This document shows positions 6,421 through 13,539 of a stretch of DNA of 15,300 nucleotides, piece by piece. Source of the DNA: Oscillospiraceae bacterium. GTDB lineage: Bacteria > Bacillota > Clostridia > Oscillospirales > Oscillospiraceae. The notes beneath the pieces were generated by a model that made no database searches, was not told where the DNA came from, and saw nothing but the letters and a program-made list of their open reading frames with translations. Within the stretch, counting starts at the first letter, position 1, and every line of letters begins with the position of its first letter. The DNA is taken from positions 1 to 15,300 of the forward strand of contig JAIEFH010000262.1 of NCBI GenBank assembly GCA_029067025.1, read 5' to 3'. Made by a program: the position numbers and the translations under genes.

Positions 6421-7560
6421 TTAAAGCTCCAGTCCGATGTATTTTTCCATCGTGTCCAGACGGCCTGTGCCCCCCGGCTCCTCGCCAATTTTGTAAAAGC
6501 CGTGGGAGTGGTAGAATTTTTTCGCCCGCTCGTTTTCCGGGGCGCAGCGCAGCCGCAGGAACTGCCGCCCCATGGCGCGGTAGACGGACACCGCCTGGCC
6601 CAGAAGCTGGACGCCCAGCCCATGGCAGCGGTATTCCGGCGCTATGTACAGGAAGGAAATCCGGCCGGCCCGCTGCATCTTGTCCTGCTCCCAGTCCATC
6701 TGGAGCACGCCCACAAAAGCGTCCCCCAGCCGGGCGGTCAACAGACAGGCGGGATCCTGGGCGGAATTCTGTTCCGCCGCGGTCAGGAATTTTTCCCCGT
6801 CAAAGCCGTCCATGGTGCCGTGGCTGGCCAGCCAGCCCTCCTGGCGGGCGGATAAGTACAGTTCACGCTCCTGGGGCAGGGGCAGAGGGGAGAACCGCAG
6901 GGCGTTGCGCTCCATGCCCGGAATGCCATAGAGAATGCTGGCCTTGGGGAGCGCCGCCTCAGGGCCGAGGTGGCTGTTGTCGTTGTAGTACGCCACATGG
7001 ACGCGGCCGTCCTCCACTTCCAGCTTGGCCACCCCGGTGTTGTCCGGCAGAGGCACCTGATCCGTCGTCGTGCCCAGCCAGACGGACAGCCCGCACCGAA
7101 TGGCGCAGCCGTGGGATACCACCGCCACCGTCTGATCCGGGTGGGCGGCGGCAATGCGCCGGATGGATTGATCCACCCGCTGGCGGACCCGGGGGAAGGT
7201 CTCGCAGCCCTCGACCTGCCAGCGGTCGTCACAGCCGAGAAACTCGGTGAGGTTCTCGCGGTGGTCGTGGAGGAGCTGTCCCCAGGGCTCGTCCTCCCAA
7301 ATTCCCGCGCCGATCTCCCGCAGGTCGGGGTCAACGCGCAGGGTAAGCCCCCGGGGGCGGTAGACGGCCCCGGCGGTGGACATGGCGCGGTAGAGGTCGC
7401 TGGAGTATACGGCGTCGAAGCGGACGCCCTCAAACCGTTTTTCCAGGGCTTTGACCTGCTCCCGGCCCTTCAGGGTAAGCAGGCCGTTGTGCCAGCTGTG
7501 GCAGCGGCGGTAGAGATTTCCCTCGGCCTGGCCGTGACGGATGAGATAAATGGTAGTCAT
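6421..7560 (-). CDS. histidine phosphatase-GNAT acetyltransferase fusion protein
   Basis: This 379-residue protein joins two domains. Residues 1 to about 200 form a histidine phosphatase (phosphoglycerate mutase-like) domain. It has the N-terminal LIRHG motif (nucleophile H9), R58 in SSDLYRAMSTA, the acidic E82 in LREIGAG, and the second histidine H150 in VVSHGCAIR. Residues from about 215 to the end form a GNAT N-acetyltransferase domain. Its acetyl-CoA loop is YRCHGLGVQLL (310-320), preceded by the FLYIAPEY strand and followed by a typical RCAPENERAKKFYHSHGF segment. All expected phosphatase residues are present, so both activities are plausible. Substrates are unknown, and small phosphorylated metabolites are typical for the first domain. 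The ATG is preceded by GAGGGGG (7568-7574), which overlaps the stop codon of the upstream pyrF-like gene, so the two are translationally close and share an operon. Confidence 0.88.
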   Translation of the reverse strand: MTTIYLIRHGQAEGNLYRRCHSWHNGLLTLKGREQVKALEKRFEGVRFDAVYSSDLYRAMSTAGAVYRPRGLTLRVDPDLREIGAGIWEDEPWGQLLHDHRENLTEFLGCDDRWQVEGCETFPRVRQRVDQSIRRIAAAHPDQTVAVVSHGCAIRCGLSVWLGTTTDQVPLPDNTGVAKLEVEDGRVHVAYYNDNSHLGPEAALPKASILYGIPGMERNALRFSPLPLPQERELYLSARQEGWLASHGTMDGFDGEKFLTAAEQNSAQDPACLLTARLGDAFVGVLQMDWEQDKMQRAGRISFLYIAPEYRCHGLGVQLLGQAVSVYRAMGRQFLRLRCAPENERAKKFYHSHGFYKIGEEPGGTGRLDTMEKYIGLEL

Positions 7561-7572
7561 AAAAAGGCCCCC

Positions 7573-8496
7573 TCAAAAAATGGTGATAAGCCGGCGCAGC
7601 TCATCCCGAAGCTGTTCCGCCGCGCCCCGGGCGGCGTCCTGGTAGTTTGTGCCGTCCCCGCCCGCCTTGCTCCAGGCGCGCAGGATGGAGCGGGAGTCGC
7701 TGATAATGGCGCCCCGGCCCAGCTCGTCGAAGGCCCAGCGTACATCGGCGGAGACGCGGCCCTGCGCCGCGGGGACGGAAACCAGGAAAAAGGTTTTGTC
7801 CAGGCGGCGGCGCAGCTGCTTGAGAAGGCTGGGCTGGGCGCCACCCACCGCCGCCCCCAGGACCTGATAGCCGTACTTTCCGGCGGTATCCCTGCCCCAG
7901 CGCTGGATGAGGTCGCCCATGGCGGTGTACACCTGCCGGTCCCCGGACACCAGATCCTGAAACTCCTTGGAGGAGGGGTTGGGGGTATGGGCCAGCACGA
8001 AAGCGCACTTATTTTGCTGGGCGCAGTCCTTCAAAAAGGGCTTGACGGCGTCTGAGCCCATGTAGCCGCTGAGGGTGATACAGTCGGCGCTGAACACCGG
8101 GCAGGCGGTTTCTCCAACCCGGGTCTCGCCCAGCCACGCCGCGCTGTACGCGGCGGCGGAGCCGCCAATATCTTCCCGATTTCCGTCGGCAATGACAAAA
8201 AGATCTTTTCCTTTCGCGTAGGCGATAACCGCCTCCAGAACCTTCATCCCCCGCCAGCCCAGCGCCTCAAAACAGGCGCATGAAAGCGCGATGGCGGGGA
8301 TGATGTCCGCCAAGGCGTCGATCAGGCCCAGGTGGAACTCCAGCGCCGCCTCGGCGGCGGCCTCCAGGGTTTCGCCATATCGGGCGGTGTGCTTTTTTAA
8401 AATATGGGGTGGAATATCGTCCAGCCCAGCGCCCAGTATGACGGCGGTGGGGTTCTTTTTTGCCTTGATTTGATCCTGGAGTATGTCAAACGACAT
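7573..8496 (-). CDS. PyrF-family (orotidine 5'-phosphate decarboxylase type 2-like) protein lacking both catalytic lysines
   Basis: Overall this 307-residue protein resembles type 2 orotidine 5'-phosphate decarboxylases, which make UMP from OMP, and its length fits that subgroup. Recognisable segments are GAGLD (N-terminal strand), FEALG (76-80), DGNREDIGGSAAAYS (104-118), a YMGSDAVKPFL region (145-155) and AAQGR...GAIISDSRSIL near the C-terminus, where R269 corresponds to the phosphate-binding arginine. The catalytic tetrad is K-D-K-D in known enzymes. Here the first lysine of the usual VKPQ motif is A70, and the second, in the usual DxKxxD motif, is N106; D104 and D109 remain. I checked the codons (GCG and AAT). 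Decarboxylation by the known mechanism therefore looks unlikely, so I withhold the symbol pyrF. Automated annotation would probably still call it pyrF. GGGAGGG (8503-8509) lies six bases before the ATG. It is the first gene of a pair and follows rnpB by about 65 bases. Confidence 0.8.
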   Translation of the reverse strand: MSFDILQDQIKAKKNPTAVILGAGLDDIPPHILKKHTARYGETLEAAAEAALEFHLGLIDALADIIPAIALSCACFEALGWRGMKVLEAVIAYAKGKDLFVIADGNREDIGGSAAAYSAAWLGETRVGETACPVFSADCITLSGYMGSDAVKPFLKDCAQQNKCAFVLAHTPNPSSKEFQDLVSGDRQVYTAMGDLIQRWGRDTAGKYGYQVLGAAVGGAQPSLLKQLRRRLDKTFFLVSVPAAQGRVSADVRWAFDELGRGAIISDSRSILRAWSKAGGDGTNYQDAARGAAEQLRDELRRLITIF

Positions 8497-8530
8497 GGCC
8501 AGCCCTCCCGACGGTGAGAATCAATGCGCC

Positions 8531-8554
8531 GCGGGGCCCCTCCCGGAGCCCCGC
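8531..8554 (-). terminator. hairpin between rnpB and the PyrF-like gene
   Basis: Inverted repeat GCGGGGC (8531-8537) and GCCCCGC (8548-8554) with a 10-base centre that can pair a little further. On the minus strand, downstream of rnpB, it is not followed by a U tract (GGCGCATTGATT), so read-through into the next gene is possible. On the plus strand TTTT (8557-8560) follows, but no plus-strand gene ends here. Confidence 0.5.
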
Positions 8555-8560
8555 GCTTTT

Positions 8561-8918
8561 GGTGCAAGTAAGCCTGTAAGCCGGGTTCTGTCATTTAAGA
8601 CAGCCATCTATCTAGGCGCGCTGTTGCCAACGCGCTCCAGCCGCCTCCTGAACACGGCCGGGCCGGCCTGTTGTGTTCCCACGGCGTTGCTCCGGATAGA
8701 GTTTACAGCAATGGGCGCTTGACACGCCATTGGGTGAGCTCTTACCTCGCCTTTCCACCCTTGCTGGCAGGCGTGAGCCTGCCAGCGGTCTATTTCTGTT
8801 GCACTTTTCCTGGGGTCGCCCCCGGCGGGTGTTACCCGTTATCCTTGCCCTGTGGAGCCCGGACTTTCCTCACGCAGCGGCCTTTCGGCCTGCGCGCGCG
8901 GCTGTCCAGCTTGCTTGC
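8561..8918 (-). ncRNA. rnpB: RNase P RNA, type A
   Basis: This is the catalytic RNA of RNase P, which removes 5' leaders from tRNA precursors. On the minus strand the conserved P4 strands are present as GAGGAAAGTCCGGGCTCC near the 5' end and ACAGAACCCGGCTTA near the 3' end. Between them are CAGAAA, GGTAAGAGCTCACC, GTAAACTCTATCCGGAGCAA and CTAGATAGATGGCTG, all universal or type A landmarks in the right order. Ends are set by helix P1, where GCAAG (8914-8918) pairs with CTTGC (8563-8567). The length of about 358 bases is normal. The loop between the P15 arms (GAACAC and GTGTTC on the RNA) reads AACAGGC where a GGU is usual. A consensus promoter lies directly upstream. Confidence 0.95.
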
Positions 8919-8925
8919 GAATTTG

Positions 8926-8954
8926 ATTGTACTTCAACTTTAGGTGATTGTCAA
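8926..8954 (-). promoter_or_regulatory. SigA-type promoter of rnpB
   Basis: On the minus strand, TTGACA (8954-8949), a 17-base spacer and TACAAT (8931-8926) form a near-perfect SigA promoter. The rnpB 5' end at about 8918 is eight bases past the -10 box, as expected. Its -35 box occupies the same bases as the -35 of the divergent murD promoter. Confidence 0.88.
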
Positions 8955-8976
8955 ATGGATTTGAATGGGGTATAAT
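8948..8976 (+). promoter_or_regulatory. SigA-type promoter of the murD operon
   Basis: TTGTCA (8948-8953), a 17-base spacer and a perfect TATAAT (8971-8976) point rightwards. The predicted start near 8983 gives a leader of about 60 bases before murD. The -35 shares five bases (8949-8953) with the -35 of rnpB on the opposite strand. Confidence 0.8.
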
Positions 8977-8992
8977 AACTCAGTATGCGATA

Positions 8993-9011
8993 TTTCCCCA
9001 GAGAGGGGAAA
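8993..9011 (+). promoter_or_regulatory. hairpin in the murD leader
   Basis: TTTCCCC (8993-8999) and GGGGAAA (9005-9011) form a perfect 7-bp stem with an AGAGA loop, about ten bases after the predicted transcription start and 17 bases before the ribosome site. It could protect the mRNA 5' end. There is no T tract, so it is not an obvious attenuator. Confidence 0.45.
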
Positions 9012-9043
9012 ACTGGAATCAATGTGTGGAGGTGCGGATACCT

Positions 9044-10423
9044 GTGGAATCGGCGCTGAAGGGATATTTTAAGTCGTTAAAAGGGAAAAAAGTGGCGGTA
9101 ATCGGGCTGGGCGTGTCCAACAGGCCGCTGGTGGAGGGGCTGCTGGACACGGGCGTGCCGGTGCTGGTGTGCGACAAGCGCCGGCGGGAGGACTTCAACG
9201 GTGTGATTGAGACGCTGGAGCGCCGTGGGCTGACCGCCGCCCTGGGGCCGGACTATCTGGATCATCTGGACGGGGCGGACGTGATCTTCCGCACGCCGGG
9301 GCTTCGGCCTGACCTGCCCCAGATCGCCCGGGCCGTGGCGGCGGGAGCGAAGCTGACATCGGAGATGGAGGCGTTTTTGGATCTGTGTCCCTGCCGGATT
9401 ATCGCGGTGACCGGCTCGGACGGCAAAACCACTACCACCACCATCATCGCGGGCCTGCTGAAAGCGGCGGGCTACCGCACCTTCGTGGGGGGCAACATCG
9501 GCCATCCGCTGCTGTGCCAGGTGGACGACATCCGCCCGGACGACATGGTGGTGCTGGAGCTGTCGTCCTTCCAGCTCATGACCGTGGCCCAGAGCCCCAG
9601 CATCGCGGTGGTCACCAATCTGGCCCCCAACCACCTGGATGTACACAAAGATATGGACGAGTATGTGAACGCCAAGCGGAACATCTTTGCCTATCAGGAC
9701 GCCCGCGACAAGCTGGTACTCAACGCGGACAATGATATTACCGCCGGATTTGCCAGGGAGGCCAGGGGAGCGGTCACCCTGTTCAGCCGGAGAAAAACGG
9801 TGGCGGGCGGCGTATACCTGCGGGACAAAACGGTGATGAGCGCCGGACACCCGGTGCTCGGCATCGACGACATCCTTCTGCCCGGACTGCACAATTTGGA
9901 GAATTACATGGCCGCCATCGCGGCGGTGGACGGCCTGGTGCACGATGAAGTGATCCGGGAGTTTGCCCGCACCTTCGGCGGGGTGGCCCACCGGATCGAG
10001 TTGGTGCGGGAGCTGGACGGGGTGCGGTACTACAACGACTCCATCGCCTCCAGTCCCAGCCGGACCATCGCAGGGCTGAGATCCTTTGACCAGAAGGTCA
10101 TCCTTATCGCCGGGGGATATGACAAGCACATTCCCTATGACGCATTGGGGCCGGAGATCGTGGAGCACGTCAAGGCATTGCTCCTCACCGGGGACACGGC
10201 GGAGAAAATCAAGGCGGCCACTCTGGCCGCGCCCGGTTACCAAGAGGGGCAGCCCGGCATCTACGACTGCGCCGATCTGCGGGCGGTGGTGGAGCGGGCC
10301 CGGGCGCTGGCAGAGCCTGGGGATGTGGTTATGATGTCCCCCGCCAGCGCGTCCTTTGACCGCTTCAAGAACTTCGAGGAGCGGGGCAACACATTCAAGG
10401 ACTTGGTAAACGCACTTAACTAG
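9044..10423 (+). CDS. murD: UDP-N-acetylmuramoyl-L-alanine--D-glutamate ligase
   Basis: MurD adds D-glutamate to UDP-MurNAc-L-Ala with ATP in the cytoplasmic stage of peptidoglycan synthesis. The 459-residue product has an N-terminal Rossmann-like domain (KVAVIGLGVSNRPLVEGLL, about 16-34) and the Mur ligase ATP loop GSDGKTTTT (124-132). It also has the LELSSFQL strand typical of MurD, the NLAPNHLDVHKDMDEY segment, and the C-terminal YYNDSIASSPSRTIAGL (about 328-345). Length and motifs are normal. I choose GTG 9044 because GGAGGTG (9028-9034) lies nine bases upstream and the promoter -10 at 8971-8976 rules out starts further left; GTG codons at 9026 and 9032 overlap the ribosome site. It is the first gene of a run of same-strand genes, away from the murA-ftsQ-ftsZ block. 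Confidence 0.95.
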   Translation: MESALKGYFKSLKGKKVAVIGLGVSNRPLVEGLLDTGVPVLVCDKRRREDFNGVIETLERRGLTAALGPDYLDHLDGADVIFRTPGLRPDLPQIARAVAAGAKLTSEMEAFLDLCPCRIIAVTGSDGKTTTTTIIAGLLKAAGYRTFVGGNIGHPLLCQVDDIRPDDMVVLELSSFQLMTVAQSPSIAVVTNLAPNHLDVHKDMDEYVNAKRNIFAYQDARDKLVLNADNDITAGFAREARGAVTLFSRRKTVAGGVYLRDKTVMSAGHPVLGIDDILLPGLHNLENYMAAIAAVDGLVHDEVIREFARTFGGVAHRIELVRELDGVRYYNDSIASSPSRTIAGLRSFDQKVILIAGGYDKHIPYDALGPEIVEHVKALLLTGDTAEKIKAATLAAPGYQEGQPGIYDCADLRAVVERARALAEPGDVVMMSPASASFDRFKNFEERGNTFKDLVNALN

Positions 10424-10438
10424 AGAAGGGTGATATTT

Positions 10439-11473
10439 TTGGAGACGGAACAGATATTGCGGACGCTGTGCGCGGTGGGCGCGCCCTCCGGGTTTGAGCG
10501 CCCCGCGGCGCTGGCGGCCAAGGAACTGCTGGAGCCGCTGATGGACGAGGTGCGGATCGACCGGCTGGGCAATCTCATCGGTGTGCGCCGCTGCGGGAAG
10601 CCGGGGGCGAAAAAATTGCTGTTGGACGCCCATCTGGACGAGGTGGGGCTTGTCGTCACCGGGCACAAGGACGGTTTCCTGCGCTTCAAGGCAAACGGGG
10701 TGGATCTTCGGATGCTGCCCGACCGGGAGGTACTCATCCTCACCGAGCCGCCCATGCTGGGGGTGGTGGCCTGCCTGCCGCCCCACGTGCTGTTGGCGGA
10801 GGACCGGGAGAAGGCCCCGGAGGTCAAGGATCTCTTCATTGATACCGGCCTTTCCCAGGAGGAGGCGGCGCGGCGGATTCCCATCGGCACCCCCGTGGTG
10901 TACCGCACCGATTTCATCTTCTTGGGTGAGCGGCAGGTGTGTACCAAGGCGCTGGACGACCGCTCCTGCTTTGCCGTCCTGCTGCGGACGGCGGAGCTGC
11001 TCCGGGATCGGGAGCTGGACGTAGATCTGTATATCCTGGGCAGCGTATGCGAGGAAGTCGGCGGCGTGGGGGCAAAAGTGGGCGCCCAGGGCCTTGCGCC
11101 GGACTTCTGCGTGGCGGTGGATGTGACTCACGGGAGTACCTCGGACGCGCCCAAGGGCGAGACTTTTGTGATGGGCGGCGGCCCGGTGGTGGGCATCGGC
11201 CCCAACATGGCCCGGTGGATGACCAAACGGCTGCTGGATAAGGCGGCAGAGCTGGACATGGCCGTCCAGAAGGAGGTCATGGAGGGAAGCACCGGAACCA
11301 ACGGCTGGGAAATGCAGATTGCCAACGAGGGCGTTGCCACCGCCATCCTGTCCGTGCCATTGAAGTATATGCACACCCCGGTGGAGGTGGTGGAGCGCGG
11401 CGATTTGGAGGACTGCGCCCGCCTGCTGGCCGCCTTCACCCAGGGCATCGGAGAGGAGGGGAACGCGGGATGA
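10439..11473 (+). CDS. M42 family metallopeptidase (first of three)
   Basis: M42 peptidases are cytoplasmic, two-metal aminopeptidases that form large dodecameric (TET-type) shells and trim peptides from the N-terminus. In this 344-residue protein the metal and catalytic set appears complete: H65 in LDAHLDEVG, D173 in KALDDRS, E205-E206 in CEEVGGVGA, D228 in VAVDVTHG and H312 in KYMHTPVEV. The segment that reads GGTDA in relatives is GSTGTNG here (about 283-289), which may change substrate choice or activity. The start is probably TTG 10439, four bases after AAGGGTGAT (10426-10434), the same arrangement as in ftsQ; GTG 10430 would lie inside that site. It follows murD by 15 bases and overlaps the next peptidase gene by ATGA, so translation is probably coupled. 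The natural substrate is unknown. Confidence 0.9.
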   Translation: METEQILRTLCAVGAPSGFERPAALAAKELLEPLMDEVRIDRLGNLIGVRRCGKPGAKKLLLDAHLDEVGLVVTGHKDGFLRFKANGVDLRMLPDREVLILTEPPMLGVVACLPPHVLLAEDREKAPEVKDLFIDTGLSQEEAARRIPIGTPVVYRTDFIFLGERQVCTKALDDRSCFAVLLRTAELLRDRELDVDLYILGSVCEEVGGVGAKVGAQGLAPDFCVAVDVTHGSTSDAPKGETFVMGGGPVVGIGPNMARWMTKRLLDKAAELDMAVQKEVMEGSTGTNGWEMQIANEGVATAILSVPLKYMHTPVEVVERGDLEDCARLLAAFTQGIGEEGNAG

Positions 11474-12492
11474 TTGAGACATTAAAAACACTGTGCTCCC
11501 TCTCCGGCGTGTCCTCCCGGGAGGATGAGGTGCGGGACTATATCCGCAAACGGGTGGAGCCCTATGCCGACAGTATCCGTGTGGACGCCCTGGGCAACCT
11601 CATCGTGTTCAAGCGGGGGGCTAAGCCCGCAGGGAACAAGCTGATGCTGTGCGCCCACATGGACGAGGTTGGGCTGATGGTGAAGTCGGTCACGGACGAG
11701 GGCTATCTGAAATTCGGGTGCGTGGGCGGCATCGACCGCCGCATCCTGCTGGGCAAGCGGGTGAGCGTGGGGGAGAAGGGCATCCCCGGCATCATCGGGC
11801 TGAAGGCCATCCACCTGACCACCGCCGAGGAGCGCAAAAAGGTGCCCAAGCTCACCGATTTGTATATCGACATCGGCGCCAAGGACAAGGCCGAAGCCCT
11901 GGCCCAGGTGGAGCTGGGGGATGTGTGCGCCTTTGTCAGCGACGCGGTGGAGTTCGGCGATGGGATGCTCAAGGCCAAGGCCATTGACGACCGGGTGGGC
12001 TGCGCGGTCATGGTGAAGCTGCTGGAGGAGGAGCTGCCCATGGACTGCGCCTTCGTCTTTACCACCATGGAGGAGGTAGGAACCCGAGGGGCCTTCGGCG
12101 CGGCGTTTGACCTGACGCCGGAGATCGCCCTGGTTTTAGAGGGCACCACCGCCGCGGATATTCCCGCCCTGGAGCCGGAGCGGCAGGTGTGCTGGCCGGG
12201 GAAGGGGCCGGTGCTGTCCTGGATGGACGGCGGCACGATTTATGACCGGGAGCTGTTTGAGCTGCTCCGCGCCCTGGCGGAGGAGAACGGCCTGCCCTGG
12301 CAGATGAAGCACTACCTGGCGGGCGGCACCGACGGCAAGGCCATCCAGCGCACCAAGGCGGGCGTCCGGGTGGCCGGCATCTCGGCGGCGGTGCGCTATC
12401 TCCACGCGCCCAGCAGCGTGTGCAGTCTGGACGACGCCCAGCGGATGCTCGACCTGGCCCGGCTGTTTATCCGGGCCATGGCCGAACGCTGA
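11470..12492 (+). CDS. M42 family metallopeptidase (second of three)
   Basis: This is a second, clearly diverged M42 aminopeptidase of 340 residues. Ligand positions are H63 in CAHMDEVG, D173 in KAIDDRVG, E201-E202 in MEEVGTRGA, E224 in LVLEGTTAADI and H312 in RYLHAPSSV. A glutamate at 224 takes the place of the aspartate seen in its two neighbours; both residues occur as metal ligands in this family. The GGTDGKAIQ segment (286-294) is the canonical form. The start ATG overlaps the stop of the first peptidase (ATGA), with AGGAGGG (11454-11460) nine bases before it. The third peptidase starts 29 bases after its stop. Typical roles are peptide turnover and glutamyl- or leucyl-type aminopeptidase activity, but the specificity cannot be read from the sequence. 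Confidence 0.92.
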   Translation: MIETLKTLCSLSGVSSREDEVRDYIRKRVEPYADSIRVDALGNLIVFKRGAKPAGNKLMLCAHMDEVGLMVKSVTDEGYLKFGCVGGIDRRILLGKRVSVGEKGIPGIIGLKAIHLTTAEERKKVPKLTDLYIDIGAKDKAEALAQVELGDVCAFVSDAVEFGDGMLKAKAIDDRVGCAVMVKLLEEELPMDCAFVFTTMEEVGTRGAFGAAFDLTPEIALVLEGTTAADIPALEPERQVCWPGKGPVLSWMDGGTIYDRELFELLRALAEENGLPWQMKHYLAGGTDGKAIQRTKAGVRVAGISAAVRYLHAPSSVCSLDDAQRMLDLARLFIRAMAER

Positions 12493-12521
12493 CAGCCCAA
12501 GCCGGTAAGGAGGAATTTGAC

Positions 12522-13520
12522 ATGGATATGATGAAAATGCTGACCGAGCTGGTGGGGGCCTTTGGCCCCTCCGGCTGTGAGAAAGAGATTTCCCAGGTCA
12601 TCGAGCGGCTGGCCGCGCCCTATGTGGATGAGATTTCCCGGGACACCATGGGTAATTTGATTTGCCATAAAAAGGGGAGCGGCCCCCGGGTGATGTTCTC
12701 CGCCCACATGGATTCCATCGGCTTGGTGGCCACCCACATTGACGACAAGGGCTTTGTCCACGTGGGCGCTTTGGGCGGCGTCAGCCCCAAGGAGGTGCTG
12801 TACACCCCGGTGCGGTTGCAGAACGGCGTCCGGGGGCTGGTCTGCGCCCCGGAGGACGCGGACATGGCCAAACTGAAGGTGAGCGATCTCCTGGTGGACG
12901 TGGGCGCGGCGGATGAGGCCGGGGCCAAAAAGCTGGTCCAAGTGGGGGACGCGGCTGTGTACGACACCGCCACCCGCGCGGCGGCGGGCCGGATCATCTC
13001 CCCCTATCTGGATGACCGCATCGCCTGCCTGGTGCTGCTGATGGCCATGGAGCGGCTGGAGGAGACGGACAATGATCTCTACTTTGTGTTCTCCGTCCAG
13101 GAGGAGGTGGGTTGCCGGGGAGCCAAGACCGCCGCCTGGGCCATTGACCCGGACTACGGCATCGCGGTGGACGTCACCGGCGCGGACGACGAGCCCGGCA
13201 GCAAGCACATGGCCAGCAGCTTGTGCGGCAAGGGAGCGGCGGTGAAGGTGATGGATCGCTCCGTGATCTGTACCCCGGCGCTGGTGGAGAAGCTGATGGC
13301 GCTGGCAGAGGAGAAGGGTATCCCCGCCCAGCGGGACGTGCTCCAGTTTGGCGGCACCGACGCCGGCCCCATCCAGGCCACCCGGGCGGGGGTGTACGCC
13401 GGGGGCATCTCCATCCCCTGCCGCTACACCCACACCCCCACCGAACTGGTGGATCAGGGGGATGTGAGCGCCTGCGTGGAGCTGGTGGCGGCCTTCGCGG
13501 CCAGCAAGCTGAAAGACTGA
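12522..13520 (+). CDS. M42 family metallopeptidase (third of three)
   Basis: The third M42 enzyme is 332 residues long. Its ligand set is H62 in SAHMDSIG, D164 in SPYLDDRI, E194-E195 in VQEEVGCRGA, D217 in IAVDVTGAD and H304 in RYTHTPTEL. The SIG in place of the common EIG/EVG after the first ligand is a minor variant. GGTDAGPIQ (278-286) is canonical. The start is ATG 12522, with AAGGAGG (12507-12513) eight bases upstream; an open frame further left overlaps the second peptidase and lacks such a site. The three paralogues share order and fold but differ at many positions, so they are an old duplication series, not a recent one. They could assemble as separate or mixed dodecamers. Confidence 0.92.
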   Translation: MDMMKMLTELVGAFGPSGCEKEISQVIERLAAPYVDEISRDTMGNLICHKKGSGPRVMFSAHMDSIGLVATHIDDKGFVHVGALGGVSPKEVLYTPVRLQNGVRGLVCAPEDADMAKLKVSDLLVDVGAADEAGAKKLVQVGDAAVYDTATRAAAGRIISPYLDDRIACLVLLMAMERLEETDNDLYFVFSVQEEVGCRGAKTAAWAIDPDYGIAVDVTGADDEPGSKHMASSLCGKGAAVKVMDRSVICTPALVEKLMALAEEKGIPAQRDVLQFGGTDAGPIQATRAGVYAGGISIPCRYTHTPTELVDQGDVSACVELVAAFAASKLKD

Positions 13521-13539
13521 GACAGGACGGTATCGGCCA

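Noticed and set aside
6417..8055. Plus-strand open frames opposite the phosphatase-GNAT and PyrF-like genes
   Set aside because: The minus-strand reading gives clear protein families with good ribosome sites; the plus-strand translations are Pro/Arg/Gly-rich and without motifs.
8483..8975. Short plus-strand open frames between the PyrF-like gene and murD
   Set aside because: They lie over the RNase P RNA, which explains this stretch fully.
9077..11491. Another open frame of about 800 codons on the minus strand across murD and the first M42 gene
   Set aside because: Same cause: antisense to well-supported genes with low-complexity composition. No ribosome site or recognisable motif.
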